64,000 nt of DNA, from positions 35,947 through 99,946 of the forward strand of contig JAZBPX010000004.1 in assembly GCA_036351775.1 (NCBI GenBank), read 5' to 3'. This document shows, piece by piece, positions 18,431 through 25,761 of this stretch. This DNA is from Pacificimonas sp036351775 (GTDB taxonomy: Bacteria; Pseudomonadota; Alphaproteobacteria; Sphingomonadales; Sphingomonadaceae). The first letter of the stretch is position 1, and every line of letters begins with the position of its first letter. The notes beneath the pieces are model-generated. The model did not search any database, had not been told where the DNA came from, and saw nothing but the letters and a program-made list of their open reading frames with translations. Both the position numbers and the translations under genes were made by a program.

Positions 18431-18907
18431 CTATTCGATGATCGCAAGAAGCTGGTCATACTCCACCGGCTCCTCGTTCGCGACGCACAGCTGCGCGACC
18501 TTGCCCGCCTTTGTCGCGGTGATCGGGTTCATCACCTTCATCGCCTCGATGATCAGGATCGTGTCCCCGACCGCGACCTGATCCCCCACCTTGACGAAGG
18601 CGGGCTTGCCCGGTTCCGGCGACATATAGACGGTGCCGACCATCGGCGACTTCAGCGCGCCGGGGTGGGCGGAAAGGTCCTGCCCGCTCTCCGAATCTGA
18701 GGCGGCGGCGGCGGCAGGGGCGGCCGCCGCGGCAGCCATCGGCGCGGCCATCACCGGCGCGGCGGCAACCCCGCCGCGCGCAACACGGATTTTCCGGTCA
18801 CCGTCCTCGACCTCGATCTCGGTCAGCCCGGTATCGCCCAGCAGCTCGGCCAGTTCGCGGACCAGATTGGTATCGACGGTCATCCCGCCCTTTTTGGCGT
18901 CAGCCAT
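18431..18907 (-). CDS. accB: Acetyl-CoA carboxylase biotin carboxyl carrier protein AccB
   Basis: A 158-residue biotin carrier. An N-terminal helical region (residues 8-40, ELAELLGDTGLTEIEVEDGD) is followed by an Ala/Pro-rich flexible linker (about 45-75) and a C-terminal biotinyl domain. The domain contains KSPMVGTVYMSPEPGKPAFV and EAMKVMN, with the biotinylated Lys at about 124. The thumb-like SPEPGKPAFVKVGD segment is typical of acetyl-CoA carboxylase carriers. It is the middle gene of aroQ-accB-accC; 33 bp separate it from aroQ. Confidence 0.97.
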   Translation of the reverse strand: MADAKKGGMTVDTNLVRELAELLGDTGLTEIEVEDGDRKIRVARGGVAAAPVMAAPMAAAAAAPAAAAASDSESGQDLSAHPGALKSPMVGTVYMSPEPGKPAFVKVGDQVAVGDTILIIEAMKVMNPITATKAGKVAQLCVANEEPVEYDQLLAIIE

Positions 18908-18940
18908 GCTCGTCCCCTGTTTATCGTTTGCGCGCGGCGT

Positions 18941-19360
18941 CTAAAGCGCCGCTGCGGCCCTTAGGGCGAGGCTGTAGCCCTCCGGCCCCAGTCCCGCAAT
19001 GACACCCTTGGCAACGGGGCTGATGTGCGACCGGTGCCGAAACCGCTCCCGCGCATGCGGATTGGACAGGTGCACCTCGATCACGGGCGTTTCTATGGCG
19101 GCAATCGCATCGCGGACGGCGATGCTGGTATGCGTATAGGCCCCGCCGTTCAAAATGACCGCCTTCGCCCCGACCGAGGCGGCTTCCTGCAGCCAGTCGA
19201 CCAAATGCCCCTCATGACTGGACTGGCGCAGGTCGATCTGCACGTTCAGCCCCTTCGCCTCGTCCTCCAGCCGCACGGCAATCTCGTCCAGTGTGGCCGA
19301 CCCGTAAATTTCCGGCTCCCGCGTGCCAAGCAGGTTCAGGTTCGGCCCGTTGAGGACCAT
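18941..19360 (-). CDS. aroQ: 3-dehydroquinate dehydratase type II AroQ
   Basis: Type II dehydroquinase of the shikimate pathway, a dodecameric flavodoxin-like enzyme. The active-site loop with Tyr is LNLLGTREPEIYGSATLDEI, NGGAYTHTSIAVRDAI carries the Asn and His region, and EVHLSNPHARERFRHRS supplies the second His and Arg. As called it has 139 residues and begins directly at MVLNGPN, lacking the few residues that normally form the first strand. No ATG, GTG or TTG lies upstream in frame, so either the short form is real or translation begins at a rare codon near 19384-19393. It heads aroQ-accB-accC. Confidence 0.9.
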   Translation of the reverse strand: MVLNGPNLNLLGTREPEIYGSATLDEIAVRLEDEAKGLNVQIDLRQSSHEGHLVDWLQEAASVGAKAVILNGGAYTHTSIAVRDAIAAIETPVIEVHLSNPHARERFRHRSHISPVAKGVIAGLGPEGYSLALRAAAAL

Positions 19361-19476
19361 GATTAACGGCGTATCGGGGGGCAGATCGGAAATGACGCGC
19401 TCGCTTCCGGTTGGTTCGCTTCGGTCCGCCGCCTATATCGCGCGGCAGCTTCGAATGGAAACATGCTGAAAAGATC

Positions 19477-20469
19477 ATGGACGAAACGCTCTCCCTAACC
19501 GTGAACGGCGAACATCGCCGCATCCGCAAGCCTGCGACCGTCGAGGATCTGCTCCGCACCCTCGGCCAGGATCCGGCGTCCGTCGCGGTCGAGCGCAACA
19601 TGGAGATCGTTCCGAAATCCACCTACGCCGACGTCCAGCTCGACAGCGGCGACGAGATCGAGGTCGTGCATTTCGTCGGCGGCGGCGACGCCGCGCCCGA
19701 GGATTCCGGCTGGTCGGTCGCGGGCCGCCCCTTCTCCTCGCGCCTGATCGTCGGCACCGGCAAATATAAGGATTTCGAGACCAACGCCCGCGCCGTCGAG
19801 GCGGCGGGCGCGGAAATCGTCACCGTCGCGGTCCGCCGCGTGAACGTCAGCGATCCGTCCCAGCCGAAGCTGACCGATTTCATCGACCCGAAGAAGGTCG
19901 TCTATCTCCCCAACACCGCAGGCTGCTTCACCGCCGAGGACGCCATGCGCACGCTGCGGCTGGCGCGGGAGGCGGGCGGCTGGAAGCTCGTGAAGCTGGA
20001 AGTGCTGGGCGAGGCCAAATCGCTTTACCCCGACATGATCGAAACCATCCGCGCGACCGAGGAACTGGTAAAGGACGGCTTCGACGTCATGGTCTACTGC
20101 GCCGACGATCCCATTGCCGCGAAGAAGCTGGAAGATGTCGGCGCCTGCGCGATCATGCCGCTTGGCGCGCCCATCGGCTCAGGGCTCGGCATCCAGAACC
20201 CCGTTACCATCCGCATGATCGTCGAACAGTCTTCGGTCCCTGTCCTCGTCGATGCGGGCGTCGGCTGTGCGTCCGATGCTGCAGCGGCAATGGAGCTCGG
20301 CTGCGACGGCGTCCTCATGAACACCGCCATCGCGGAGGCGAAAGACCCCGTCCGCATGGCCCGCGCCATGAAGCTGGCCGTCGAAGCGGGCCGCGACTCC
20401 TACCTCGCCGGCCGCATGGCGAAACGCCGCTACGCCGACCCGTCGAGCCCGCTGGCGGGGCTGATCTAA
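19477..20469 (+). CDS. thiG: Fused sulfur carrier ThiS - thiazole synthase ThiG
   Basis: A 330-residue fusion for the thiazole half of thiamine. Residues 1-66 form the ubiquitin-like ThiS, ending in the Gly-Gly region EVVHFVGGGD. Residues of about 75-330 form ThiG: SRLIVGTGKY, VTVAVRRVN, LPNTAGC, WKLVKLEVLG (which holds the Schiff-base Lys), APIGSGLGI and VLMNTAIAEAKDPVRMARAM. In separate ThiS the C-terminal glycine is thiocarboxylated, so a fused version needs either processing or a different sulfur hand-off. The ATG at 19477 begins the ThiS fold. I see no TPP riboswitch in the 116-bp divergent region shared with aroQ. Confidence 0.93.
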   Translation: MDETLSLTVNGEHRRIRKPATVEDLLRTLGQDPASVAVERNMEIVPKSTYADVQLDSGDEIEVVHFVGGGDAAPEDSGWSVAGRPFSSRLIVGTGKYKDFETNARAVEAAGAEIVTVAVRRVNVSDPSQPKLTDFIDPKKVVYLPNTAGCFTAEDAMRTLRLAREAGGWKLVKLEVLGEAKSLYPDMIETIRATEELVKDGFDVMVYCADDPIAAKKLEDVGACAIMPLGAPIGSGLGIQNPVTIRMIVEQSSVPVLVDAGVGCASDAAAAMELGCDGVLMNTAIAEAKDPVRMARAMKLAVEAGRDSYLAGRMAKRRYADPSSPLAGLI

Positions 20470-20480
20470 GGACACAAACA

Positions 20481-20610
20481 GGCCCCCACCTAACCCCGGC
20501 CTTCGCCGGGGCAGGCTCTCCCCCGTGAGGCGGTGGAGGGACCTACTTTTCCTCCACCGCCTTGCGGGGGAGGTGGCCGAGCGGCGAAGCCGCGATGGTC
20601 GGAGGGGGCC
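20481..20610. repeat. Palindromic repeat of the GGCCCCC...GGGGGCC type downstream of thiSG
   Basis: A 130-bp element bounded by GGCCCCC and GGGGGCC. Inside it, CTCCCCCGTGAGGCGGTGG and CCACCGCCTTGCGGGGGAG are near-complementary arms, and GAGCGGCGAAGCCGCGA follows. It is a different family from the CATCC and CATTCC palindromes and occurs once in this window. Confidence 0.8.
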
Positions 20611-20644
20611 AGTAGTCAAACACTCCTGCCTCCTCAAAAAGACC

Positions 20645-20670
20645 GGAACAAAACCGAAGCCGTTCCGTTC
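20645..20670 (+). promoter_or_regulatory. EcfG-type general stress promoter upstream of csbD
   Basis: GGAAC at 20645-20649 and CGTTC at 20666-20670 are separated by 16 bp, matching the GGAAC-N16/17-CGTT consensus of the alphaproteobacterial general stress sigma factor EcfG. The site lies about 100 bp upstream of the csbD ATG and is oriented towards it. CsbD proteins are known stress-induced products, which strengthens the call. Confidence 0.75.
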
Positions 20671-20768
20671 TTTAGGTGAATGCAACAGAGCGAGAAGAGC
20701 GCTCAGTCGGCGACGATGTTACCGCCACCTGACTGCGCCCCGCTCACAACCGGAAAGGACGACAATTC

Positions 20769-20960
20769 ATGTCTGGAACGACTGACAAGATCAAAGGCAA
20801 CGCCAACGAAGCGGCCGGCAACATCAAGCAGGACATCGGTGACGCCACCGACAACCGCCAGATGGAGCAGGAAGGCTTCGAGCAGGAGCGCAAGGGCGAA
20901 GCCCAGCAGCTCAAGGGCGAAATGAAGGACAAGGCGAAGGACCGTATCGACCGGGCCTGA
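20769..20960 (+). CDS. CsbD family stress-response protein
   Basis: A 63-residue, highly charged, hydrophilic protein with the CsbD repeat pattern: DKIKGNANEAAGNIKQDIGD at the N-terminus and QLKGEMKDKAKDRIDRA at the C-terminus. CsbD proteins accumulate under general stress in many bacteria, but their molecular action is unknown. AAAGGACGACAATTC precedes the ATG. An EcfG-type promoter lies upstream and a hairpin with TTTT lies downstream, so it looks like a single-gene stress unit. Confidence 0.92.
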   Translation: MSGTTDKIKGNANEAAGNIKQDIGDATDNRQMEQEGFEQERKGEAQQLKGEMKDKAKDRIDRA

Positions 20961-20990
20961 CAAGCGACCCGTCTGAGAGAGTAACAAGAC

Positions 20991-21035
20991 AGCGCGGGCG
21001 CTGGACCTTTCAGGGTTCGGCGCCCGCTGCTTTTG
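20991..21035 (+). terminator. Rho-independent terminator after csbD
   Basis: The arms CAGCGCGGGCGC and GCGCCCGCTG pair with a 2-base bulge, followed by CTTTTG. It lies 30 bp after the csbD stop and 13 bp before the stop of the convergent tadA gene. Confidence 0.75.
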
Positions 21036-21047
21036 TGCGTGTCCGTC

Positions 21048-21494
21048 CTACCGCCGCGCGCCGAAGAACGCCTTCAGCAGCGCCGCCGCCTCCTCGGCGC
21101 CGATGTCGGGATAGACCTCCGGCGCGTGGAGGCAGGTGTCGCTGGCGAACACCCGCGGGCCATTGACCACCGCCCCGCCCTTCGGGTCGTCCGCGCCGTA
21201 GTAAAGCCGCGCGATCCGCGCATGGCTGATCGCGCCCGCGCACATCGCGCACGGCTCCAGCGTCACATAAAGGTCGCACCCGCTCAGCCGGTAATCGCCC
21301 AGCCGCGCTGCCGCCGCGCGTATGGCCGCCAGTTCCGCATGCGCCGTCGGGTCATTGTCCGCGCGCGTTCGGTTCCCCGCCTTCGCCAGCACTTCACTGC
21401 CGGACACGACAACGGCGCCGACGGGGACTTCACCCCGCAGCGCCGCCGCCTCTGCCTCTTCAAGGGCCAAGCGCATATACGGATTGCCCGTCAT
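21048..21494 (-). CDS. tadA: tRNA adenosine(34) deaminase TadA
   Basis: A 148-residue zinc deaminase that converts A34 to inosine in tRNA-Arg(ACG). The zinc and catalytic motif His52-Ala-Glu54 is in TAHAELAAI, and the ligands Cys82 and Cys85 are in EPCAMCAGAI. HARIARLYYGADDPKGGA, typical of TadA, follows. Length and motif spacing match the bacterial enzyme rather than cytidine or guanine deaminases. Its stop faces csbD and its start lies 18 bp downstream of the Pmp3-type gene, so the three minus-strand genes may share a transcript. Confidence 0.95.
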   Translation of the reverse strand: MTGNPYMRLALEEAEAAALRGEVPVGAVVVSGSEVLAKAGNRTRADNDPTAHAELAAIRAAAARLGDYRLSGCDLYVTLEPCAMCAGAISHARIARLYYGADDPKGGAVVNGPRVFASDTCLHAPEVYPDIGAEEAAALLKAFFGARR

Positions 21495-21512
21495 GCGCCC
21501 GGCCCTAGACGT

Positions 21513-21671
21513 TTACCGTACGTAATTCACCCAGATCCCGTGGATCACGCCCGGAAGCCAGCCAAGCAGGGTCAGGATGATGTTGATCAGCAGATCCGAG
21601 CCCGCGCCCTTTCCCAGAAGGACGCCGATGGGCGGGATCAGGATGGTCAGGATCAATACCAGGATGGCCAT
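21513..21671 (-). CDS. YqaE/Pmp3 family small membrane protein
   Basis: A 52-residue protein made of two hydrophobic helices. It begins MAILVLILTILIPPIGVLL and continues GAGSDLLINIILTLLGWLP, GVIHGIWVNYVR. The PPIGVLL and TLLGWLPGVIHGIWV elements are diagnostic for Pmp3/YqaE proteoplipids, which affect membrane potential and salt tolerance in yeast and plants and are stress-induced in bacteria. The ATG at 21671 is preceded by AAAGGAACGAAAGG. It lies between an Asp-rich membrane protein gene upstream and tadA downstream on the same strand. Confidence 0.92.
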   Translation of the reverse strand: MAILVLILTILIPPIGVLLGKGAGSDLLINIILTLLGWLPGVIHGIWVNYVR

Positions 21672-21708
21672 AGGTGAACCTTTCGTTCCTTTGTTGTCGG
21701 CTCAGGCC

Positions 21709-21984
21709 TCAGTTGACGTCGCCGTCATCGTCGGCGGGGTCCATGTCGACGCTCGGCAGGTCGCCGTCGACGTCCAGGTCGACATCCACCGCGCCGGGAT
21801 CGACATCGATGTCGGCCGTGTCCACCTGGACTTCGGGCAGGCTGCCGCCCTCGGCGGTGGCTTCCACATCGACGTCGGGAAGCGTCACGTCGCCTTCGGA
21901 ATCGAAGTCGATGACGTCGGTCACAAGCAGCAGGATGAAAATCGCAACGGCTGCGATGATGATCCACAACAGGGTCTTATTCAT
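21709..21984 (-). CDS. Single-pass membrane protein with Asp-rich, Lys/Arg-free tail
   Basis: A 91-residue protein with one N-terminal membrane helix (TLLWIIIAAVAIFILLLV, residues 4-21) and an extremely acidic tail. The last 70 or so residues hold about 21 Asp and 4 Glu and no Lys or Arg, much of it in alternating Asp-hydrophobic stretches such as DVDLDVDGDLPSVDMD. No family is recognised; divalent cation binding or electrostatic behaviour at the membrane is a guess. The ATG at 21984 is chosen because AAAAGGGGA lies 6 bases upstream; upstream ATGs overlap that site. It precedes the Pmp3-type gene by 37 bp. Confidence 0.75.
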   Translation of the reverse strand: MNKTLLWIIIAAVAIFILLLVTDVIDFDSEGDVTLPDVDVEATAEGGSLPEVQVDTADIDVDPGAVDVDLDVDGDLPSVDMDPADDDGDVN

Positions 21985-22103
21985 ATCCATTCCCCTTTTC
22001 TCGTCTCTCGGGTGCGGCTTCAACACGCAGCCCCCGCCATTGGTTGCAGCCGGCCCCCGCCGCCGCTAGCCCCGCGCCTGTCCGTTAAGAGCGAGAGAGC
22101 CCG

Positions 22104-23222
22104 ATGACCGCGCCGCAGATGAATGCTCCCCAAATGAACCCCTGGATCGAAGCGATCAGCCCCTATGTTCCCGGCCGCTCCGGCGATCCCGGCGTCCGCA
22201 CGGTCAAGCTCTCCTCCAACGAGAACCCCCTCGGCGCCAGCCCGCAGGCCCTGCGCGCCATGGCCGCCGCGGTGAACCGTCCGCACCGCTATCCCGACGC
22301 CGCTGCCCATGAACTGCGGGGTGCCATCGCCGAAGCGCATGGCATCGAGGCGGACCGCATCGTCTGCGGCACCGGCTCCGACGAACTGCTCCAGTGCCTC
22401 GCCCTCGCCTATGCCGGACCGGGGGACGAGGTCATCCACATGCGCTACGGCTTCATGGTCTATCCCATGGCCGCCCGCCGCGCAGGCGCCGTCCCCATTG
22501 CGGTCGAGGACAAGGACTACGGCGCTGACGTCGATGCCATCCTCGATGCCGTCACAGAGCGGACGAAGCTCGTCTATCTCGCCAATCCGAACAACCCGAC
22601 CGGCACGCTGGCCCCGGCGGATGAGATCCGCCGCCTGCACACGGACCTGCCGCCGCACATCATGCTCGTCCTCGACGCCGCCTATGCCGAATATATCGAT
22701 CCGGACATGGACTATGAGGACGGCATCGCGATGGCGCGCGAGCATGCCAATGTCGTCACCACCCGCACCTTCTCGAAGATCTACGGCCTCGCCGGTGCGC
22801 GCGTGGGCTGGGCGTACGGCCAGCCGGAGGTCATCGGCGCGCTGAACCGCATCCGCGGCCCGTTCAACGTGACGACCGAGGCGCAGGCCGCCGCCATGGC
22901 CGCCGTCCGCGACACGGCCTGGCTGAAACACTGCCGCGAGGACAATGCGAAGGAACGCGCCCGCCTCGTCTCCGCTTTGGAGGCACTTGGCAATTACGGC
23001 GTTCGCGCCGTCCCGTCGGAGGCGAATTTCGTCCTCACCGTCTTTCCGGACGACAAGGACCGGAATGCGGAGGCGGCGAACGATTTCCTGTCCGCCCGCA
23101 ACATCCTCGTGCGCTGGCTGCCGAAGATGGGCCTCGGCCACACGCTGCGTCTAGGTGTCGGCACCGCTGAGGAGAATGACGAGCTGATCGCCGCCCTGCG
23201 CGCATTTTTCGGCGAAGGCTGA
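22104..23222 (+). CDS. hisC: Histidinol-phosphate aminotransferase HisC
   Basis: A 372-residue class II PLP aminotransferase. KLSSNENPLGASPQAL is the typical N-terminal signature, CGTGSDELLQCL the cofactor-phosphate region, NPNNPTGT the Asn loop, and TFSKIYGLAGARVGW contains the PLP Lys. It transfers an amino group to imidazole-acetol phosphate in histidine synthesis. Placement 10 bp before a prephenate/arogenate dehydrogenase suggests it may also serve aromatic amino acids, since this subfamily can transaminate prephenate or phenylpyruvate. Confidence 0.92.
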   Translation: MTAPQMNAPQMNPWIEAISPYVPGRSGDPGVRTVKLSSNENPLGASPQALRAMAAAVNRPHRYPDAAAHELRGAIAEAHGIEADRIVCGTGSDELLQCLALAYAGPGDEVIHMRYGFMVYPMAARRAGAVPIAVEDKDYGADVDAILDAVTERTKLVYLANPNNPTGTLAPADEIRRLHTDLPPHIMLVLDAAYAEYIDPDMDYEDGIAMAREHANVVTTRTFSKIYGLAGARVGWAYGQPEVIGALNRIRGPFNVTTEAQAAAMAAVRDTAWLKHCREDNAKERARLVSALEALGNYGVRAVPSEANFVLTVFPDDKDRNAEAANDFLSARNILVRWLPKMGLGHTLRLGVGTAEENDELIAALRAFFGEG

Positions 23223-23232
23223 GAGCGCACCC

Positions 23233-24144
23233 ATGCTCCCCTTCGCGCGCGTCACCATCATCGGCACCGGGCTGATCGGCTCCTCGCTCGCCCGCGCCGT
23301 CCGCGCGAAAATGCCGACCGTCCACCTGACCGGCCACGACGCCGACGCCGCCATCCAGTCCCGCGCTGACGAGCTCGGCCTGTTCGACGACATGGCGGAC
23401 AGCGCGGGTGCGGCCGTCTGCGATGCGGACCTCGTCATCCTCGCCGTGCCGGTAAAGGCCACGCGCGCCGTCGCGGCGGAAATCGCCGCCGACCTGCCCG
23501 CCGAAACCGTCGTCAGCGATGTCGGCTCGGTAAAGGGCGCGGTCCTTGCGGCCCTCACCGAAACCCTACCCGGCCCCGAACGCATCGTCCCCGCCCACCC
23601 CGTGGCAGGCACCGAAAAATCAGGCCCCGACGCGGGCTTTGCCAGCCTGTTCGCGGATCGCTGGTGCATCCTCACGCCCGCCCCAGAAGCGACCGGCGCG
23701 GCGACAGACCTCATCACCGCCTTCTGGCAGGCCCTCGGTAGCAATGTCGAAATCATGGAGGCGGCGCATCACGACGTCGTCCTCGCCGTCACCAGCCACC
23801 TGCCCCACCTCATCGCCTACACCATCGTGGGCACGGCCTCGGACATGGAGGACGTGACCCGCTCCGAAGTCATCAAATATTCCGCGGGCGGTTTCCGCGA
23901 CTTCACACGCATCGCTGCCAGCGATCCGACCATGTGGCGCGACGTCTTCCTTGAGAACAAGGACGCCGTCCTCGACATGCTGCAACGCTTTACCGAGGAC
24001 CTGACCCAGCTTCAGCGCGCCATTCGCTGGGACGACGGCGAGTTCCTGTTCAAGCGCTTCTCCGAAACCCGCGAAACGCGCCGCCGGGTCATCGACGCAG
24101 GTCAGGACACGGCGGCTCCCGATTTCGGGCGAGACCACCGCTAG
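23233..24144 (+). CDS. tyrC: Prephenate/arogenate dehydrogenase (TyrA/TyrC type)
   Basis: A 303-residue cyclohexadienyl dehydrogenase making the tyrosine precursor. The dinucleotide loop GTGLIGSSLARA is near the N-terminus. VSDVGSVKG and the active-site segment PAHPVAGTEKSGPDAGFASLF, with its His, are intact. TSHLPHLIAYTIV and ASDPTMWRDVFLENKD are typical helical-domain motifs. It probably forms a unit with hisC. Its last 56 bp overlap, tail to tail, the 3' end of the DUF2125 gene on the other strand. Confidence 0.92.
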   Translation: MLPFARVTIIGTGLIGSSLARAVRAKMPTVHLTGHDADAAIQSRADELGLFDDMADSAGAAVCDADLVILAVPVKATRAVAAEIAADLPAETVVSDVGSVKGAVLAALTETLPGPERIVPAHPVAGTEKSGPDAGFASLFADRWCILTPAPEATGAATDLITAFWQALGSNVEIMEAAHHDVVLAVTSHLPHLIAYTIVGTASDMEDVTRSEVIKYSAGGFRDFTRIAASDPTMWRDVFLENKDAVLDMLQRFTEDLTQLQRAIRWDDGEFLFKRFSETRETRRRVIDAGQDTAAPDFGRDHR

Positions 24145-25042
24145 GCGTATCCAGCTCGCGCAGGGTCGGGGCATCCAGCGTCCCGCCGAGCGCGAACTTC
24201 GCGGGCAGGCGGCGGCGAAACTCTTCGTCCGGACGCGCGCCGCCGCCCAGCAGCCAAGACACCGTCAGCGGACAGTCCGTCGTCAGCGTGCCGCCGACCG
24301 CCATGCGCCCACCCGGCAGCGCCGCCACTGTCGCATCGAAGCCTGCCAGCGCTGCACCATCCGTTCCCGACAGCAGACCGCCGTCAATCTCAACCGTTCC
24401 GCCGTCCCGCCACCCGGCAAGCGAGTCGAGCGGCCCGTCATCCGTCACGGTCAGCGGCAGGACCGCGCCCAGCACCAGATCCTCGGCAAAACGGAACGTC
24501 CCGCTCACCCGAGCTTCGGCCTGCGCGGGCGCCGTCGCTCCTGCCGCAGGCTCGGCATTCGGCGTCTCGCGAATATGCACTTCCAGCCCCGCCGCGCCGA
24601 CCGGGCGCGCAAATAACGGCGAGGATAGCTGCGCCTGCTCCGCCACCAGCGACAGCCGGTCGATCTGGTTGGAGTAGCGCAGGCTCGCCTGCGCAAAGGC
24701 GCTGCCCATTTCGATGCTCAGGCCTGGCAAACCGCCAAGCGCGGCCTCCACCCCTGCATCCGCCACTGTGATGACCGCGATGCTGCTGCCGAACGGCCCC
24801 GTGCTGATTTCCGTCTGCCCGGCGCGAACCGACAGGCTCGCGGCGTCCCCATAATCGAGTGCGAGCGTCGGCAGGTCGGCGCGCAGGCTATAGGGAAACC
24901 CGCGCATGTCGGGCTGTTGTCCGACGACCGATGCCACCGCACTGCCGAAATCGTCCGCCTTACCGGACCAATAGAGCCAATAGCCGCCCAGCCCCAATGC
25001 CAGCGGCAGCAGGGCCAGGACCGGGGATCGCCATCCCTTCAT
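24089..25042 (-). CDS. DUF2125 domain protein, probably exported or membrane-anchored
   Basis: A 317-residue protein with an N-terminal signal or anchor helix (SPVLALLPLALGLGGYWLYW, residues 6-25). The rest is a beta-rich body with repeated strand-like segments, as in DUF2125 proteins. Features include DMRGFPYSLRADLPTLAL and a TLTTDCPLTVSWLLGGG motif near the end. Function is unknown; a periplasmic or envelope role is likely. It is the last gene of the cysK-ftsEX-ydcF-plsC run, 29 bp after plsC, and its 3' end overlaps tyrC by 56 bp in antisense. Confidence 0.78.
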   Translation of the reverse strand: MKGWRSPVLALLPLALGLGGYWLYWSGKADDFGSAVASVVGQQPDMRGFPYSLRADLPTLALDYGDAASLSVRAGQTEISTGPFGSSIAVITVADAGVEAALGGLPGLSIEMGSAFAQASLRYSNQIDRLSLVAEQAQLSSPLFARPVGAAGLEVHIRETPNAEPAAGATAPAQAEARVSGTFRFAEDLVLGAVLPLTVTDDGPLDSLAGWRDGGTVEIDGGLLSGTDGAALAGFDATVAALPGGRMAVGGTLTTDCPLTVSWLLGGGARPDEEFRRRLPAKFALGGTLDAPTLRELDTPSGGLARNREPPCPDLRR

Positions 25043-25071
25043 GATCGGAACGCGGTCATACGGCTCTGCCC

Positions 25072-25761
25072 CTAGCCCCGCGATAGGGGCTCGTTGATGG
25101 CGGCATGAAGCCGCGCCTCCATCTCCTCGCGCGGCAGGCCGGGCGGGATTTCGGGCATGACGCGCATGATCGCCGTGCCGGGCCGCTTCATGCCCGTACG
25201 CGGCCAGACATGGTTCGTCGCAAGGGCAATCGGCACCACGGGAAGGCCGAGCAGGCGGTACAGCCCCGCCACGCCGGAACGCACCGGCGGCTGCTCCCCC
25301 GTCTGGGCGCGGCTCCCTTCCGGAAAGATCACGATGGGCCGCCCTTCAGACTTCGCTGCCTTCGCGCGCGTCAGCATCGTCCGCATCGCCGCGCTCCGCC
25401 CCTTGCGGTCGACGAAGATCGAGCCGTGCTTCTTTACGAGGCGGCCCCACACGGGGATTCGCGACAGCTCGCGCTTCATCACGACGGCGCTCGTTGGAAA
25501 CAGGGCAGGCAGCAGCAGCGCCTCGAAATAGCTTTCGTGCTTCGGCGCGACGATACAGGCCTTGGTGGGCAGGTCACCCTCGATCTCCAGCCGGATGCCA
25601 AGGATGCCCTCGCTCAGCCGCATGACCTGCCGTGACCAGTTGCTGGCCCCGTCCCGCACCCGGTGCGGCGTCATCAGGGAGACCGCATAGATGCCCAGCG
25701 ACAGGGTGATGCTCACCGCGTAAAAGGCAATGGCGAAGACGAGGTTGCGCAGGAACAGCAT
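25072..25761 (-). CDS. plsC: 1-acyl-sn-glycerol-3-phosphate acyltransferase (PlsC family)
   Basis: A 229-residue membrane acyltransferase of phospholipid synthesis, acylating lysophosphatidic acid. A membrane helix spans about residues 3-28. Block I is CIVAPKHESYFEAL, close to the NHxxxxD motif but with KHESYFE, as in some variants. Block III is FPEGSRAQTGEQPP and block IV includes VVPIALATN. The start at 25761 overlaps the ydcF stop by one base (TGATG), making translational coupling likely. The Lys in place of Asn before the His and the Glu in place of the block I Asp are atypical. Confidence 0.85.
   Translation of the reverse strand: MLFLRNLVFAIAFYAVSITLSLGIYAVSLMTPHRVRDGASNWSRQVMRLSEGILGIRLEIEGDLPTKACIVAPKHESYFEALLLPALFPTSAVVMKRELSRIPVWGRLVKKHGSIFVDRKGRSAAMRTMLTRAKAAKSEGRPIVIFPEGSRAQTGEQPPVRSGVAGLYRLLGLPVVPIALATNHVWPRTGMKRPGTAIMRVMPEIPPGLPREEMEARLHAAINEPLSRG

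Noticed and set aside
19361..19476. Possible TPP riboswitch upstream of the thiamine gene
   Set aside because: The 116-bp gap lacks the conserved CTGAGA and related core elements.
21985..22103. EcfG promoter upstream of the Pmp3/acidic protein pair
   Set aside because: No GGAAC with a correctly spaced CGTT could be found in the region, despite the stress-like gene content.
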